Below, one piece after another: positions 60,400 through 64,000 of a stretch of DNA of 64,000 nt. Position 1 is the stretch's first letter, and every line of letters begins with the position of its first letter. Below the pieces are notes generated by a model. The model saw only the letters and a list, made by a program, of their open reading frames with translations, made no database searches and was not told where the DNA came from. The position numbers and the translations under genes are program-made. Source of the DNA: Hyaloscypha bicolor E. Lineage: Eukaryota > Ascomycota > Leotiomycetes > Helotiales > Hyaloscyphaceae. The DNA lies in contig NW_020194684.1 of NCBI RefSeq assembly GCF_002865645.1, forward strand, positions 589,308-653,307, in the 5' to 3' direction.

Positions 60400-63200
60400 A
60401 AACTACCAAAATAATATAATTTTCGATAAGTACGGCCTGCTATACTATATCCGACTCTCTATTTATTTGTACTTATTCCCTAAATACCAAAAATAATAGA
60501 AAAATCCTATTTAAAGTCCGAAATAATAAAATATTCAGGATTCTCCTCTATTAGTTAATCCAATTTCTCCTCTATATACCTAAAATAAGACTTATTACTC
60601 TCAAATAGTTTTATTTCATACTTCCGAACTTACTTAAAGGCAATTCGAATCCGCTTAGCTATATTCTTATATTAAATCCGATATAGTTCTTTATATTAAT
60701 TAGTATCTGCCTTTAACTATTACTCAATTTCTGCCTTTACTATAGGGTATTAAGGAGACTTATTATAGCAAATCATATTATAAATCGTACTAATATATTC
60801 TAAATAGATAGCTTTTTCGAATTTCGAATTATTTATAGTATCCTTAAATTAACCTTTAATAAAAAAGGAAAGCTCTAGATAAGAGGCTTTAATAACTTTA
60901 TAGGAGACTCCATTTTCGTATATTTCATTTTTAATAGTAACTAGACTTATAGGAACTATAGTAAAAGGCCTATTAAGTAGTAAATCATTATTAAGCTATT
61001 CTTTAACTTATATATTATCCGAAAATTAATACTTTCTTATAATTCCAGACTTATAGATTATCTAGCTAAAGGCATTTATTTATCTAGTTAAATAGATTAT
61101 ACTCGGAGTCTTTCCTCCTATTATCTTTAGTAAATACTTGCCTAATTCCTTAGCTATTTCCGGCTCAAATTCATTAGAAATAGAAAAGTAATTAATGTTT
61201 TTAAAGAACTTTTTACTAAAGATAATAGCCTTCTTATAGTCTATAAAGAAAATATAGCTAATATTCCAATACTTTTTACTAAGGTAGAATTCGCTATTTA
61301 AAGCTTTAATAGTAGCCAGATCTTTAGTATTGCCTTTATACTAATTATAATTAACGTTTCTAGGAATAAAGTATTAGGCTAGCTAAAAATAAGTAACTAG
61401 ATAAATAAAATACTTATTTAATACCTTATAAAATCCGAACTATATTAATAGATCTACTATTAAAAATTAAGAGGCTAAAGTAAAATAGCTATTATTAAGA
61501 TCTCTATATATTAATATATTATCTTTTTGGAAATAGAACTATAATATCTCTATTTCTTTTATTAAGAGCTTTCGAATACTAAGCTTCTTAATTTACTTCA
61601 GGTAATTCTTCTTATAAATATAGCTATTAGTACCTAGATTAGTAGTACTAGACTCAGAAATAGGAACTATAATATCGAATTAGAGCTATAGATTAGAGTA
61701 AAATTAATTAGAAATACGGTACTTATATCTATATTTCTTAATTTCCTAGTTCTTAAAAAAGAAATCTCGTATTTCCTTATTTATCTAAGTAATAGAAATA
61801 TACTTCTTGCCTTTAGTAACTTTATAGATCTTAGTAATTACCTTTAGAGTATTCTTAATCTCTTATATATTAATAGAGAGAATATTAGTAAGTTATTAAA
61901 TATATATTATATAAGAAGCTTTAAGGAATTTATTATTAATCCTATAGTATTCTTATTTAAAGATAGGTCCTATAATACTACTATATACTTTTTTAAAGAT
62001 ATACTTATCCTACTAAATAAGTATTAATTTCCATTTAGCTAATATCTTACAGATATATTTAATACTATTATTAAGCTCTCCGGACTTAATATCCTTAGTC
62101 TTCCGCTTCTTGGTTCTGGGTATAGTTAAGGGAGTTTTTCTAGACAGTATTTTTCCCTTTAGTATAGAGGGCTTCTTCTTGCCTTCTGCTATTTTACTAA
62201 CTTTATACTTGGTTTAATACTCAGATCTCTACTATCTATTAGAAGTCTTAGGTTTAGCTTAATCTCTATTCTTACTAGGTTTTTCTTATCTAGTTATACT
62301 AGTTCCGCTAGTCTTACTAGTAGTTTTCTTATTAAGCTTTATTAAATTAGTTCTATTTTTCTTAGCTAGATCCAATTAAATTAAAGCTAAAATCATAATA
62401 GGGGCCTATTCTTTAGACTTATTTCGGAAAGCAGGAAAAGGCTCGTTACTATAAACTCCCTTAATTAGGATTCCGGAAGCATTAAAGATATACTATCTAG
62501 CCTTGAAATTATTAGCTAATAGTAGCTTAAACTCTAATTCTCTATATTCCAAAATAGCTTTAGTATATTTAAGTATCTTAGTAATATCTAATTTAGTAAA
62601 TATACTAGTATTTTAATACTTCTTATCCTTAATATACTCCAAAGTAGCTTTATTAATTAACTAAATAGCTTTATATACTAAAGCTTTTGTCTTAAAAAGA
62701 AAGTATAATTTTTTATAGATATTCTTACTAAGATTATTATAGATATTATTAATATATTAGCCAAAAGCTTTACTATATAATATAATTCTATTCTATTTCT
62801 TGGTATTAAGACCGTTTACTATAATCTTAATCTTATTAAGCTTCTCTTATCTGTTTTTAGAAATACCTTTAATAATATTCTCGAATTCCCTATTATTAGC
62901 TTAATAGTTCTTTAGCTCCTCTTTAGTTAATCCTAGTCTAGTTCTATCTCTAATAAAAGTTTTCTATTTTAAGAGCTTATTATATATATTACTTAGCTTA
63001 TCCAGGATATTTATATTAAATTCAGTAATTATAGTTATCTTTTCTAGTATTAGTAGGCTTTCTATAACTACCTAAGCTCCTTTAATACTTTAAACTTTAA
63101 TATTATTAATCTATAGGCTTTCGATAATATTATAGCTTATAAGAACTAGCTACTATACTTTACTAATTTAAGAAATCTATTTTTTAGCCATTTTATTATT
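60400..63200 (-). mobile_element. Second decayed element on the opposite strand
   Basis: The minus strand has stretches of coding-like, Lys-rich sequence, for example near 62200-61950 (TPLTIPRTKKRKTKDIKSGE, YICKILAKWKLI) interrupted by stops. This suggests a gag-like or LINE-like remnant. The family could not be determined. Confidence 0.35.
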
Positions 63201-64000
63201 CTTAATAGATTATAAAAATATTATTAGTATAATAGTTATAGGTTATAGAGTTAAAAGTTCTCGAAATTATAAGGATTTCTTTTAAATATATTTCAAAATA
63301 AAAAGTAAATTGAAATAGTCTTGAATTATATAAATATATTATATATATTCGAGTTTTTCTTTTTTCCTAGTAAGAAAACAAAGCTAAAATAATAGTATAT
63401 ATAATAGAGAAAATAGATATAATAGTTAGGTATATTTAAGGTAATATAGTTATAAATTAGGAATAATTATAGAAAGTAAAATATAGAATTAGGTTTCTAT
63501 TATAGAAAAGAATACAAATATATATACCTAAGGAAATATAATTAAGGAAATAATTAAGGCAGATTAAACTAAATAGTAATAATAGAGAAATAAGAAGGTA
63601 ATATAATAGAAATATAGATATAGTAATAGTATTTAAAGTATTGAAATATAGAAGGAAATAATAAAAATTTTATAATATAGGTATATTTCAACTTCCTATT
63701 TATTTAGAAATATTTCTATTAACTCAAAAAATAGTATAAAAGAAGAGAAATAATATAGGAAATATATAAAAGGTAAGATATATAAATATATTAAAGATAT
63801 TAGAGAAAATATAAAATAAGTATTAATAGAAAAGAAATTAGAATAATAGGATTAAAAAATAATTTAGAATAAGGTATTATTCTTTCCGAAACTAATCTAT
63901 ATCTCTTCTAAAAGCTAATTGCATTTATTTAGTACTTATTAAAGTCGGCTTTAAATAGTATAAAACTATTTAGCTATTTAGGACTTTAAAGTAATATCCA

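Larger units (their letters stand above)
52200..64000. other. AT-rich RIP-mutated block without intact genes
   Basis: Base composition drops abruptly after the ABCC pseudogene to long A/T runs with TATA- and TTAATA-type words. Every recognisable coding trace is riddled with TAA/TAG codons of the kind produced by C-to-T and G-to-A changes. No ORF above noise exists. It contains the repeats and element remnants listed separately. Confidence 0.85.

Overview
The window is from a filamentous ascomycete (Pezizomycotina). Genes carry many short introns of about 47-76 bp with GT..AG ends. Recognisable families include DUF7708 STAND-like, DUF7580, fungal HeLo-like N-termini, Kre9/KNH and ABCC. Long AT-rich tracts hold retroelements whose codons are altered mainly by C-to-T/G-to-A changes, the mark of repeat-induced point mutation (RIP). 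The class (perhaps Leotiomycetes) is only a guess. All readings were done by eye, with no database search.

Region 1 (1-27.4 kb) looks like a fungal innate-immunity or allorecognition island broken up by transposons. It holds a TIR element (222-759), a decayed DUF7708/P-loop STAND-like gene (1.2-3.2 kb), and a 17-exon C2H2 zinc-finger plus SLIP-GC/dynamin-like GTPase (4661-9655, minus). Divergent from that GTPase is a predicted gasdermin-like pore-forming protein (10502-11464, plus). A complete helical-N-term/DUF7580/subtilisin protein follows (13877-16879, plus), then a 5'-truncated OTT_1508-like deaminase (to 22411) and a HeLo-like-N-terminal/ankyrin-repeat protein (24096-27425, minus). The gasdermin-subtilisin pairing recalls the Podospora het-Q1/het-Q2 pair, in which a subtilisin cleaves and activates a gasdermin in regulated cell death. 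This is the most interesting system in the window.

Region 2 (27.4-44 kb) holds ordinary accessory genes: a GrpB/UPF0157 nucleotidyltransferase-like protein, a frameshifted C-terminal piece of a fungal 2OG-oxygenase-associated protein, a Kre9/KNH-like GPI-anchored protein, a small Cys-containing Q/P/Y/G-rich secreted protein, a 517-residue glycine-rich secreted repeat protein and a 2EXR/F-box-like protein. Between them lies a 2.9-kb Ginger/KRBA2-type DNA transposon whose long inverted ends are arrays of the palindrome CGATTGATCAATCG.

Region 3 (44-52.2 kb) holds a VAO-type flavo-oxidase remnant and an ABCC transporter pseudogene. The transporter is split by nested insertions: a TTA-flanked MITE, a Tc1-like transposase gene itself interrupted by a hAT-type MITE, and another MITE. 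Region 4 (52.2-64 kb) is a very AT-rich RIP-mutated block. It contains a degenerate Ty3/gypsy element (gag zinc knuckle, protease, RT, integrase finger all recognisable but mutated), RIP-affected minisatellites and a second decayed element on the opposite strand. No intact gene is visible there.
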